A stretch of DNA of 64,000 nt, from positions 1-64,000 of the forward strand of contig JBBDQP010000112.1 in NCBI GenBank assembly GCA_040905965.1. The letters are read 5' to 3'. The notes under the pieces are model-generated. The model did not search any database and was not told where the DNA came from. It worked only from the letters and a program-made list of their open reading frames with translations. The stretch is from DATHWB01 sp040905965. Its GTDB lineage: Bacteria; Actinomycetota; Acidimicrobiia; Spongiisociales; ZC4RG35. How positions within the stretch are numbered: position 1 is the first letter of the stretch; each line of letters starts with the position of its first letter. Both the position numbers and the translations under genes were made by a program. Below, one piece after another: positions 33,551-41,753 of this stretch.

Positions 33551-35001
33551 GCCAGTTTCGATGCCAACAACTCGTTGACTGCTCTCGGATCCGCCTTGCC
33601 CTGGGTGGCGCGCATGACCTGGCCGACCAGGAAACCGACCACCTTCTGCTCGCCGTTGCGATATCGCTCGACGGCGTCGGCGTTCGCCGCCAACACGTCG
33701 TCGACCGCGGCCTCCAGTGCCCCGGAGTCGGTCATCTGCAGGAGGTCGCGCGACTCGGCCACCGAGCGCGGGTCGCCCTCACCCTTGAGCACACCGTCCA
33801 GCACGTCCTTGGCGGCAGAAGCCGACACGGTCCCGTCCGCCACCATCGCAGTCAACTCGGCGAGTTGGCGCCCGGTGATTCGGGCCGGTGCATCTTCCCG
33901 ACGTGTCCAGCCCGTGATCTCCCCCGTGACCCAGTGGGCCGCGACCCTCGGTTCGGAACCGAGTGCAACCGATTCGTCGTAGATCGCCCGCAGATCGGCG
34001 ATCGACTCAGCCAGAACCTGGGCCACCTGCGGATCCACGCCTGCGTCGAGATAGCGCGCCCTGCGAGTCGCAGGCAATTCGGGCAGACGCTCCGCGATCC
34101 GGTTGCGCCACTCGGCGTCGATGACGATGGGAGTGAGATCAGGCTCGGTGAAGTAGCGGTAGTCCGAGCTTCCCTCCTTGGTGCGCATGCCGTGGGTGAC
34201 ACCCGCCTCCTCGTCCCAGTGTCGGGTCTCCTGGACGAGAGTCCCACCCGCCTCGAGTTCGTCGACTTGGCGGAGGATCTCGAAGGAAACCGCATGCTCC
34301 AGCGATCGGAAGGAGTTCATGTTCTTGATCTCGACCTTCGTGCCGAGTTCGGTCTCCCCGGAGGGCCGGACGGACACGTTGGCGTCGAAGCGAATGGAAC
34401 CCTCTTCGAGGCGTGCGTCGGACACGCCGAGTTCGGCGACCACCGCCCGCAGTTGCTGGGCGTACGCCTTGGCCTGGACGGGAGTACGGATGTCGGGCCG
34501 CGACACGATCTCGACCAGCGGCACCCCGGACCGGTTGAAGTCGAGGAGCGTCTGGGTGGCGGAGTGGATGCGCCCTCCTTCGCCGATGTGGGTCGACTTG
34601 CCGGTGTCTTCCTCCTGGTGGGCGCGCTCGATACCGATCCGAACGGTTTCCCCGTCGACATCGACGTCGAGCCATCCGTCATGACAGACGGGGATGTCGA
34701 ACTGGCTGATCTGATAGTTCTTCGGAAGGTCGGCGTAGAAATAGTTCTTGCGATGGAACACCGACTGCTCACTGATCGTGCAGTTGAGCGCCAGCCCGAT
34801 CAACGAGATCCACTCGATCGCCTGGACGTTCGCCACCGGCATCGCCCCGGGGAGACCCAGACAGGTGGGACAGATGTCGATGTTCGGTTCCTCGCCGAAC
34901 CCGACACGGCAACCACAGAACATCTTCGACTGGGTCCGGAGTTCGACGTGGACTTCGATGCCCATGACGGCTTCCCAGCCCGGCGGTGGACTCCAGGTCA
35001 T
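33547..35001 (-). CDS. gatB: Asp-tRNA(Asn)/Glu-tRNA(Gln) amidotransferase subunit B
   Basis: A 484-residue subunit of GatCAB that activates misacylated tRNA for amidation. AVMGIEVHVELRTQSKMFCGC is the N-terminal motif with metal-site Cys, NIDICPTCLGLPGAMPVAN the next, YADLPKNYQISQFDIPVC and HQEEDTGKSTHIG the ATP/kinase elements, and RFDANVSVRP the conserved core. The C-terminal helical YqeY-like tail is present (VDGVLKGEGDPRSVAE-type). ATG overlaps the gatA stop (ATGA). Confidence 0.96.
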   Translation of the reverse strand: MTWSPPPGWEAVMGIEVHVELRTQSKMFCGCRVGFGEEPNIDICPTCLGLPGAMPVANVQAIEWISLIGLALNCTISEQSVFHRKNYFYADLPKNYQISQFDIPVCHDGWLDVDVDGETVRIGIERAHQEEDTGKSTHIGEGGRIHSATQTLLDFNRSGVPLVEIVSRPDIRTPVQAKAYAQQLRAVVAELGVSDARLEEGSIRFDANVSVRPSGETELGTKVEIKNMNSFRSLEHAVSFEILRQVDELEAGGTLVQETRHWDEEAGVTHGMRTKEGSSDYRYFTEPDLTPIVIDAEWRNRIAERLPELPATRRARYLDAGVDPQVAQVLAESIADLRAIYDESVALGSEPRVAAHWVTGEITGWTRREDAPARITGRQLAELTAMVADGTVSASAAKDVLDGVLKGEGDPRSVAESRDLLQMTDSGALEAAVDDVLAANADAVERYRNGEQKVVGFLVGQVMRATQGKADPRAVNELLASKLA

Positions 35002-36467
35002 GATTCCACCCCGGTCATGGCGGGTCTGGCGACGAAGCCCGCCTGACGCTCCACTTCGGCGGCGACCCGGAACATCGTCGCCTCGCCCAGGGCAGGAGCC
35101 ATCACCTGGAACCCGACGGGCAGGCCCTGGCTGTCGAGTCCGAGCGGGACGGTCATCGCCGGATGGCCGGCAAGGTTGGCCGGGATGTTGCAGACGTCCG
35201 AGAGATACATGGAGAGCGGATCGGCCGTCTTTGCTTCCAGCTCGAACGCCACGGTCGGACTGGTCGGCGAAACGAGCGCGTCGACCTTCTCGTATGCGGC
35301 GGCGAACTCCTGTTTGACGAGCGTTCGCACCTTCTGTGCCTGGCCATAGAAGGCGTCGTAGTACCCCGCTGAGAGCGCGTAGGTCCCGAGCAGGATCCGC
35401 CGGGTCACTTCCGGCCCGAAGCCCTCTGCCCTCGTTCTCGCCATCATCTCCTCGGCCGTCGACCCATCCGCCCGCAGGCCGTATCGGATCCCGTCGAAGC
35501 GCGCCAAGTTGGCCGACGCCTCGGCCGGCGCGATGAGGTAGTACGTGGAAAGGGCCACGTCACAGGTGGGGATCGACACCTCCACGATCTCGGCCCCCGC
35601 GTCTGTGAGGCGATCGAGCATCGCCCGGGACATCGCCGTCACCTCGGGCTCGTAGCCCTCACCGTCGAGCTGACGGATCACTCCGATCCGCATGCCGGCC
35701 ACTCCCGTCTCGAACATCGAGCCGGCGTCCGGGTAGTCACCGCGCCACGACGTGGCATCGAGCGGGTCGTGGCCTGCGATCACCCCCAGAACGGTCGCCG
35801 CGTCCTCGACGGTCCGAGTGAAAGGGCCGATCTGATCCAGTGACGAGCCGAAGGCGATCAGTCCGTACCGGGAGACGAGCCCATAGGTCGGCTTGACTCC
35901 GACGACTCCGCACAACGAGGCGGGCTGGCGAATCGATCCGCCGGTATCGGAACCGAGGGCGGCAAGGGCGGACCCGACGGCCACGGCTGCCGCCGATCCT
36001 CCCGAGGACCCTCCGGGCACCCTTTCCGGGTTCCACGGATTGCGGGTGGGTCCGTATGCGGAGTTCTCAGTCGACGAGCCCATCGCGAACTCATCGAGGT
36101 TCGTCTTGCCCGTGATCACTGCCCCGCCGGCCTTGAGCCGGCTCACAACCGTCGCATCGTACGGAGGGTGATATCCGGCGAGGATCTGCGACGCACAGGT
36201 GGTCTCGACTCCCCGAGTGCACATGTTGTCCTTGAGGGCGATCGGTATCCCGTCGAGTGGGCCCAACGGCGTGCCGGCGGCGAACCTGACGTCAGCCTGC
36301 CCGGCCGCGGTCCTCGCCCTCGCGGCATCGAGGGTGAGGTAGGCGTGCAACTCGGCCTCCGTGAGAGATGCCCGTTCGAACACCGCCTCGAGAAGCTCGG
36401 TTGCAGTGATCGTTCCCGCGCGGAGCTCGGACGCGGCGGCGGCAATCGTCAGGTCGGCGTAGCTCAT
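34998..36467 (-). CDS. gatA: Asp-tRNA(Asn)/Glu-tRNA(Gln) amidotransferase subunit A
   Basis: A 489-residue glutaminase/amidase subunit. The Ser-cis-Ser-Lys triad is visible: Lys in GIPIALKDNMCT, Ser in VPGGSSGGSAAAVAVGSA, and the nucleophile in LGSDTGGSIRQPASLCG. The later motif KPTYGLVSRYGLIAFGSSLD is also diagnostic. ATG at 36467 begins MSYADLTIAAAASEL, 6 bp downstream of the gatC stop. The long open frame upstream is a shadow. Gene order gatC-gatA-gatB is standard. Confidence 0.96.
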   Translation of the reverse strand: MSYADLTIAAAASELRAGTITATELLEAVFERASLTEAELHAYLTLDAARARTAAGQADVRFAAGTPLGPLDGIPIALKDNMCTRGVETTCASQILAGYHPPYDATVVSRLKAGGAVITGKTNLDEFAMGSSTENSAYGPTRNPWNPERVPGGSSGGSAAAVAVGSALAALGSDTGGSIRQPASLCGVVGVKPTYGLVSRYGLIAFGSSLDQIGPFTRTVEDAATVLGVIAGHDPLDATSWRGDYPDAGSMFETGVAGMRIGVIRQLDGEGYEPEVTAMSRAMLDRLTDAGAEIVEVSIPTCDVALSTYYLIAPAEASANLARFDGIRYGLRADGSTAEEMMARTRAEGFGPEVTRRILLGTYALSAGYYDAFYGQAQKVRTLVKQEFAAAYEKVDALVSPTSPTVAFELEAKTADPLSMYLSDVCNIPANLAGHPAMTVPLGLDSQGLPVGFQVMAPALGEATMFRVAAEVERQAGFVARPAMTGVES

Positions 36468-36472
36468 CCCGT

Positions 36473-36763
36473 TCAGCCTTGATCGAGCGCCGGGGGGACC
36501 ACGAAGTAGCCATCGCGAGCTTCCGGTGCCTGGGAGAGGACTTCGTCGCGATCGAGCGACGGCCGCACTTCGTCGGGTCGGAATGTGTTGGTCATTCCGA
36601 GCGGATGCGCGGTCGGTTCCACACCCGCGGTATCGAGAGCCTGCACTCGGGCGGCGTGTTCGAGTATCACGCCCAACTGATGGCGGTACGTCTCGAGATC
36701 GGCGGTCGACAGATCGAGACGGGCAAGTCGGGCCACATGGGCGATGTCGATGTCGATCGGCAT
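36473..36763 (-). CDS. gatC: Asp-tRNA(Asn)/Glu-tRNA(Gln) amidotransferase subunit C
   Basis: A 96-residue subunit that wraps around GatA and GatB to stabilise the complex. HVARLARLDLSTADLETY is the N-terminal helix motif, LDTAGVEPTAHPLGMTN and FRPDEVRPSLDRDEVLSQAP the extended region, and GYFVVPPALDQG the C-terminus, all standard. It heads the gatCAB operon. Confidence 0.95.
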   Translation of the reverse strand: MPIDIDIAHVARLARLDLSTADLETYRHQLGVILEHAARVQALDTAGVEPTAHPLGMTNTFRPDEVRPSLDRDEVLSQAPEARDGYFVVPPALDQG

Positions 36764-36819
36764 GGCACGGCAGTGTAGGGATCGGACGTGGCGACAAATC
36801 CGAGGTATATCGTCTTCCG

Positions 36820-37110
36820 GTGCGCTGGATGCTCGCGATCACGACGATTGGCCTCCTGGGCGGAGCCGCGTTGGCGTGGATGACAGACGATGCGGGACTC
36901 GCAGGAGTGCTGGCCCGGGTGGGGGCGATCCTTGCATGCATCTGGATCGCCTACCCGTCCCTCGTCAGGATCGAGCGTCGAACCATATGGCTGCTCGTGC
37001 TCGGGTGCGTGGTCGTCCTGATTCGTCCCCGCTCCGCCCTGGTCGTGCTGCCGGTGATCGCGCTTTTCGTCCGGACCACCAAGGTCCGGGCAGGTAGGGC
37101 CGACACGTAG
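36820..37110 (+). CDS. Small membrane protein, three helices
   Basis: A 96-residue unknown protein with hydrophobic segments about 4-17, 24-41 and 52-80 (LLVLGCVVVLIRPRSALVVL, split by RPR). GTG at 36820 or ATG at 36829 could start it; it diverges from gatC with 56 bp between and converges on dapE. No family recognised. Similar length and helix spacing occur in many uncharacterised actinobacterial proteins. Confidence 0.55.
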   Translation: MRWMLAITTIGLLGGAALAWMTDDAGLAGVLARVGAILACIWIAYPSLVRIERRTIWLLVLGCVVVLIRPRSALVVLPVIALFVRTTKVRAGRADT

Positions 37111-37142
37111 GTCGAGAACGTCCGGGGCGAGCCCGGGATGAC

Positions 37143-38180
37143 TCAGACGAGAACCCGGCGCAGTGCCGCGAACGTCGCCTCGATCTCGGCGATCGCCACG
37201 AACTCGTCCTTCTGATGCGCTTCGCTCGCCCGGCCAGGTCCGAAGTTGACTGCCGGCACCCCGACCTGACCGAAACGGGCGACGTCGGTCCACCCCTGTT
37301 TGGCGGCCAGTTCGGTGCCGGCAGCCGAACGTAACTCGGAGACGAATGGGTGGGAGACGTGGACTGGCCCGGAGGGTGCGACGTCGACGATCTCGACTTC
37401 ATCAGCTCCTCGACACACGTCATGCAGGACCGCGACGGCTTCGTCACCCGTCCTACGAGGACTGAACCTGTAGTTGAGGTTGAGGTCGAACCGGTCTGGG
37501 ATCACGTTGCGGGCAATGCCCCCGGATGCAGTCGTGACGGACATCACCTCGCGGTATTCGAGCCCGTCGATCGAATGCAATTCGGGTTCCCGGCGGTGCA
37601 TCGCGGCCAGCCACTCTCCTGCCTTGGTGATGGCGTTCTCCCCCCACCACGGCCGCGCCGAATGGGCACTCTTCCCCGTGAATGACACCGTTGCGTTGAT
37701 CGAGCCGTTGCAGCCGACCTGGATCTGGCCGTCTGACGGCTCGAGCACGACGGCAAATTCCGCCTCGGTCAACCAGGGAACCTCTTCGAGGAGCGGTCCG
37801 AGACCGTTGCGGTCCATCGGGCCCTCCTCGGCGTCGTAGAAGACACCCACCACCGAATAGGGACCGGCGACCACTTCCGGATCCTCGAGGAGATGGATCA
37901 TCACCGCCAATCCACCCTTCATGTCGGCCGCGCCGAGCCCGTGGAGGACACCGTCTTCGACGCGCGCCGGACCTTGACCCTGGGAGGGGACGGTGTCGAG
38001 ATGACCGACCAAGAGAATCATCGGCGCACCCGTCGGTCGGCCGACGATCAGCGACCTCCCGAGCCGATGCTCGTCCATGCCGGCGAGTCTGCCGGCGATC
38101 GCCTCGACGATCGCCACCTCGTCGCCGGTGACCGAGGGGATGTCGACGAGCCACGCAGTCGTGTCGGCAAGCGAACTCAC
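37143..38180 (-). CDS. dapE: Succinyl-diaminopimelate desuccinylase
   Basis: A 345-residue M20 peptidase removing succinate from N-succinyl-LL-diaminopimelate in lysine and cell-wall precursor synthesis. ILLVGHLDTVPSQG and LHGLGAADMKGGLAVM are the metal motifs, GVFYDAEEGPMDRNGL the catalytic Glu pair, and TGKSAHSARPWWGENAI the dimer-domain His. GTG at 38180 overlaps the dapD stop by four bases (GTGA). The adjacent dapD and dapC genes make the assignment firm. Confidence 0.92.
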   Translation of the reverse strand: MSSLADTTAWLVDIPSVTGDEVAIVEAIAGRLAGMDEHRLGRSLIVGRPTGAPMILLVGHLDTVPSQGQGPARVEDGVLHGLGAADMKGGLAVMIHLLEDPEVVAGPYSVVGVFYDAEEGPMDRNGLGPLLEEVPWLTEAEFAVVLEPSDGQIQVGCNGSINATVSFTGKSAHSARPWWGENAITKAGEWLAAMHRREPELHSIDGLEYREVMSVTTASGGIARNVIPDRFDLNLNYRFSPRRTGDEAVAVLHDVCRGADEVEIVDVAPSGPVHVSHPFVSELRSAAGTELAAKQGWTDVARFGQVGVPAVNFGPGRASEAHQKDEFVAIAEIEATFAALRRVLV

Positions 38181-38983
38181 AGTTGGACGCCCAACTCCCG
38201 CAGGTGCTCGTTGAGCCCCAGTCGCTGGTCGTGACGCTCCTCCCGCCACCCGATGATGTAGGCACACTGCAGGTGGACGGTGCCGCCGGGGAACGTGCGG
38301 GGACGAGTGCCCTGCACGACGATCGCTCCCGCAGGTACCTCTGCCCGGTACTCGACGGGGGTTTCCTTGGTGACGTCGATGATCGGGATCGAGGCGGTGA
38401 TGGTGGTGTTCGCCCCGAGCACCGCCCCTTCGCCGATGATCGCCCCCTCTGTGACAATGCAGCGCGAACCGATGAACACCCCGTCTTCGACGATCACCGG
38501 GGTCGCATTCGGCGGCTCGAGGACACCTCCGATGCCGACTCCCCCTGCCAGGTGGACGTTCTTGCCGATCTGAGCGCACGAACCCACGGTTGCCCAGGTG
38601 TCCACCATCGTCCCGGCCCCCACATACGCCCCGATGTTGACGAACGCCGGCATCACGATGACGCCCGGCTCGCAATGCGCCCCGTACCTGACCATCCCGG
38701 GAGGCACGACTCGCACGCCCTGGCCCTCCAGATCGTCCTTCACCGGGATCTTGTCGTGAAAGTGCAGATCGCCGGCATCGATTCGCGTCATCTCACCGAG
38801 CCGGAACGAGAGGAGGATCGCAAGTTTCAACCACTCGTTGACGACCCACGTTCCATCGATCTTCTCGGCGACTCGAACTTCACCCCGATCGAGCGCGCCA
38901 ATGGTGCGATCGACTGCTTCCCGGGCGTCCTCGATCGGCAGATCTCCTGCGTAGGCCCTCTCGATCACTTCGGAGTCAGACAT
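38177..38983 (-). CDS. dapD: Tetrahydrodipicolinate N-succinyltransferase
   Basis: A 268-residue left-handed beta-helix transferase that uses succinyl-CoA. The hexapeptide repeats are seen from GVIVMPAFVNIGAYVGAGTM through IIGEGAVLGANTTITASIPI. The N-terminal part (IDGTWVVNEWLKLAILLSF) and VRVVPPGMVRYGAHCEPGVI are typical of DapD rather than other acyltransferases. ATG at 38983 has CGGGAGGTGATGC before it. It is co-transcribed with dapE and lies 78 bp from dapC. Confidence 0.93.
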   Translation of the reverse strand: MSDSEVIERAYAGDLPIEDAREAVDRTIGALDRGEVRVAEKIDGTWVVNEWLKLAILLSFRLGEMTRIDAGDLHFHDKIPVKDDLEGQGVRVVPPGMVRYGAHCEPGVIVMPAFVNIGAYVGAGTMVDTWATVGSCAQIGKNVHLAGGVGIGGVLEPPNATPVIVEDGVFIGSRCIVTEGAIIGEGAVLGANTTITASIPIIDVTKETPVEYRAEVPAGAIVVQGTRPRTFPGGTVHLQCAYIIGWREERHDQRLGLNEHLRELGVQL

Positions 38984-39061
38984 GCATCACCTCCCGCCGA
39001 AGGCTAGGGGCGATCCGGAGGCCGAACGCGCCGCCTGGGGGCTTGTCCTGAATCCGCCTGC

Positions 39062-40243
39062 TCAGTCGGGCTGAGTCAGGACGTCGGCCACCGCGGCAGC
39101 CGCCCGTTCACAATCGTCGAGCGATGGAACGAGAGCAAGGCGCAGAAATCCCTCACCGCCTGGACCGAATGCCCTGCCGGGCGAAACGACGATTCCCGCT
39201 CGAAGCAGGCGTTCCGCGGCACGGACGTCGTCATCGACTTTCAGCCACACATACAGACCTGCCTCCGAAGCCACCACCTCGAGGCCCGCCGCTCCGAAGC
39301 GGTCACGGAGCACGCGACGCTTTGCGTTGAAGATCTCCCGCCGCTCGACTGCATGGGCGTCATCCGACCACGCCGCGATCGCTGCCGCCTGGGTGTACTC
39401 GGGAACGGCAGTGCCTGTCGCCGTTCTCAGCATGGTCAGTGCGGCGATCGCTTCTGGATCGCCCACGATCGCCCCAGCCCTGTATCCCGTCATCCCGGAA
39501 CGCTTGGACAGGCTGAGATACGAGAGCACCCCGCTCGATCCGTCACCCGCCAGTTCGAGGACCGACACGGGCGGGTCCGCCTCGTAGAGATCCGCGTAAC
39601 ACTCATCGGCGCACAGAAGGGCGCCGGAGTCCCGAGCTCGATCGATGAAGGCGGACAGGACATCCGGGGGGGTGACCGAACCGGTCGGGTTGTGCGGCGA
39701 ACACAGCCAGACGAGCCGAGCAGCGGCCCAGTCCGCATCCGAGATCTGATCCGGCCGGAAGATGAAGTCGCCACCGAGCGGCACCGCCACCCCGCGAGCG
39801 CCGGCCAGCAGGGCGCCGCGTTCGTAGATCGGATACCCCGGGGTAGCCCAGACCACCGTGTCGCCCGCTGCGCGATCGACGAATGCGAGAGGCGTGGAAA
39901 AGATCGCCTCCTTGGACCCGGTGGTCGGAATGATCTGGGTGTCGGGATCGACATCGACGGCAAAACGACGCCGCACGTAATCGGCGATGGCGCCTCGCAG
40001 CTCAGGAAGCCCCTTCGTGGTCGGATACTGCGAAACGGCGGGCACGGCGGCCTTCAGTGCCTCGGCGATGAACGGGGGTGTCGGTTCCCTCGGATCACCG
40101 ATCGAGAAGTCGATCAGGGGCACACCCCGTGCTCGCATGTCGCGGGCGACGTCCTGGACCCGGGTGACCGGATTGCCGCCGAGGGAGTCGAGGATCGGGT
40201 TGCGCCGCATCCGCGGCACGGTACTCAGAAGATCGAACCGCAT
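39062..40243 (-). CDS. dapC: Succinyldiaminopimelate transaminase (DapC-type class I aminotransferase)
   Basis: A 393-residue PLP aminotransferase. IDFSIGDPREPTPPFI is the N-terminal motif, YPTTKGLPELRGAIADYV the cofactor region, LCSPHNPTGSV the Asn, LSLSKRSGMTGYRAGAIVG the lysine, and FLRLALVPSLDDC the carboxylate Arg. RGVPLIDFSIGDPREPT resembles actinobacterial DapC. ATG at 40243 is taken because the conserved fold starts shortly after. Position beside dapD and dapE supports the role; an LL-diaminopimelate aminotransferase-like enzyme is less likely because a succinylase pathway is present. Confidence 0.85.
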   Translation of the reverse strand: MRFDLLSTVPRMRRNPILDSLGGNPVTRVQDVARDMRARGVPLIDFSIGDPREPTPPFIAEALKAAVPAVSQYPTTKGLPELRGAIADYVRRRFAVDVDPDTQIIPTTGSKEAIFSTPLAFVDRAAGDTVVWATPGYPIYERGALLAGARGVAVPLGGDFIFRPDQISDADWAAARLVWLCSPHNPTGSVTPPDVLSAFIDRARDSGALLCADECYADLYEADPPVSVLELAGDGSSGVLSYLSLSKRSGMTGYRAGAIVGDPEAIAALTMLRTATGTAVPEYTQAAAIAAWSDDAHAVERREIFNAKRRVLRDRFGAAGLEVVASEAGLYVWLKVDDDVRAAERLLRAGIVVSPGRAFGPGGEGFLRLALVPSLDDCERAAAAVADVLTQPD

Positions 40244-40301
40244 GGTGGGGTATGCAGGTAACCCCACGCCCTGAGCAGCATCGTGAAGGTGCCGATCCGC
40301 G

Positions 40302-41258
40302 TCAGATCCGAAGCCGGGCGAGACCGTCCGCCACGGAGACGATCTCGGAGTTCCGTGCCAGGACCTCGAGCCAGGATTCCTCGATCCCCCCGACTCCCCA
40401 GCACGCCCCGGCGAGTTGACCGCACACCGCTCCAGTCGTGTCTGCGTCGTTGCCCAGATTGACGGCGGCGAGCACTGCCGACCGAAGGTCATCATGTCGA
40501 TCGAATGCCCACAGCGCGGACTCGAGGGATTTCACGACATATCCGGAACCCACGATGTCAGGTGGCCGCAAGCTCCGATAAGAGCCAGACACGACCCCGT
40601 CGATCTCGGGGTGCAGCTTCACGAGGCGACGGACGTCAGCCCAGATGCCCCAGCCGGGATCTGTGACCGTCGACCTCTCCTCGCCTGCGATGAGCGCAGC
40701 CAGCATGACCCCAAGCACGGCACACGCCGAGGTCGCCTGTGCGGATCGATGGGTGGGGAGGCTCGAGGCGATACAACGGTCAACCAGTCCGGCGAGGTCA
40801 TCGGGAAAGCGGTGAGCAGTGGCGATCGCCACGGGCGCCAGTCGCATGATCGACCCGTTTCCAGCCGACGCCGGGTCTTTCAGCCCGGACAGCGAGGCGT
40901 CATAGCCGGACTCGAACCGGCGGAGCGCCGCGGCCGTGGTGCCACCGATGTCGAAACACTCGCCGTTGACCGAATATGTGCCGTTCCGCCACCAATCGAC
41001 GTAGCGTCGCGCCTGATCATCGGGATCCCATCCGACGGTGAGCAGCGAGTCCGCCAGGGCGAGAGCCATCGACGTGTCGTCGGTCCACTGCCCGGCAGCC
41101 AACCCATGCGGGCCGCCGGCGCGCATCGTCGAGACGGGTGTGAATGTCCCCGGAGGCTGAAACTCGACGGCCGCACCGAGTGCATCGCCGACTGCGAGAC
41201 CGAGAAGACATCCGACAGAGCGGTGTCGTATCTGGCTCTCGGACCGGCCATCTCTCAT
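40302..41258 (-). CDS. ADP-ribosylglycohydrolase-family protein
   Basis: A 318-residue hydrolase of the DraG/ARH family that removes ADP-ribose from proteins or small molecules. VGCLLGLAVGDALGAAVEF opens it, GQWTDDTSMALALADSL has the metal-binding Asp pair, GNGSIMRLAPVAIA the central motif, and VNLGNDADTTGAVCGQLAGA the second metal site. All ligands are intact, unlike the paralogue at 20728. ATG at 41258 begins MRDGRSESQIRHRSVG. The gene ends 58 bp before dapC. Target unknown. Confidence 0.9.
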   Translation of the reverse strand: MRDGRSESQIRHRSVGCLLGLAVGDALGAAVEFQPPGTFTPVSTMRAGGPHGLAAGQWTDDTSMALALADSLLTVGWDPDDQARRYVDWWRNGTYSVNGECFDIGGTTAAALRRFESGYDASLSGLKDPASAGNGSIMRLAPVAIATAHRFPDDLAGLVDRCIASSLPTHRSAQATSACAVLGVMLAALIAGEERSTVTDPGWGIWADVRRLVKLHPEIDGVVSGSYRSLRPPDIVGSGYVVKSLESALWAFDRHDDLRSAVLAAVNLGNDADTTGAVCGQLAGACWGVGGIEESWLEVLARNSEIVSVADGLARLRI

Positions 41259-41337
41259 CGGTTCGGAGCTTACGAGCAACCGCTCAGATTCACCGCGACT
41301 CCCGATTGACCGGCTCCCGTCGTTAGCCTCTCGGCTC

Positions 41338-41733
41338 GTGCCGTATCGCTTCATCTACATCGGACTTGGCTGCATGGCCATCGCAGTCGTCGCGCTCGCA
41401 TTCGTGTTCGGTGAGGGGGGCGAACCGGTCGAACTTCCGGAACCGGTCGAGTCCGTCTTTCCGCTCCCCGGGGACGCCGTGCTGATGCAAGCGTTCGTCG
41501 AAGTGGACATGGCTGTTGGCTACACGGTCGACATCTACGTCGATGGGTTCCTCGTCCCCGAAGGCGAAGTCGACTTCGTCGATGCCACCGGCGTATTCCG
41601 GTGGTCCCCGTCACCGGCCAGCCTCTACCTCGACTCGTGGACCCCCGGCGAACATACCGTTCGCATCGTGTGGGACACGGTTGCCGGCCTCCCAGATCGA
41701 GGCGAATTCACCTGGGAGTTCCGAGTTCAGTGA
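41338..41733 (+). CDS. Membrane-anchored Ig-like domain protein
   Basis: A 131-residue hypothetical protein. GTG start, then one hydrophobic helix at about 5-26 (FIYIGLGCMAIAVVALAFVF), followed by a beta-rich outer domain: VFPLPGDAVLMQAFVEVDM, GYTVDIYVDGFLVPEG, and GEHTVRIVWDTVAGLPDRGE resemble an Ig-like or Gmad2-type fold. It converges on ligA with 20 bp between; an imperfect stem-loop (CGCGCTTCGGC with GCCGAGCGC) lies there and may act as terminator. Function unknown. Confidence 0.6.
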   Translation: MPYRFIYIGLGCMAIAVVALAFVFGEGGEPVELPEPVESVFPLPGDAVLMQAFVEVDMAVGYTVDIYVDGFLVPEGEVDFVDATGVFRWSPSPASLYLDSWTPGEHTVRIVWDTVAGLPDRGEFTWEFRVQ

Positions 41734-41753
41734 GGCTCGCGCTTCGGCGATTC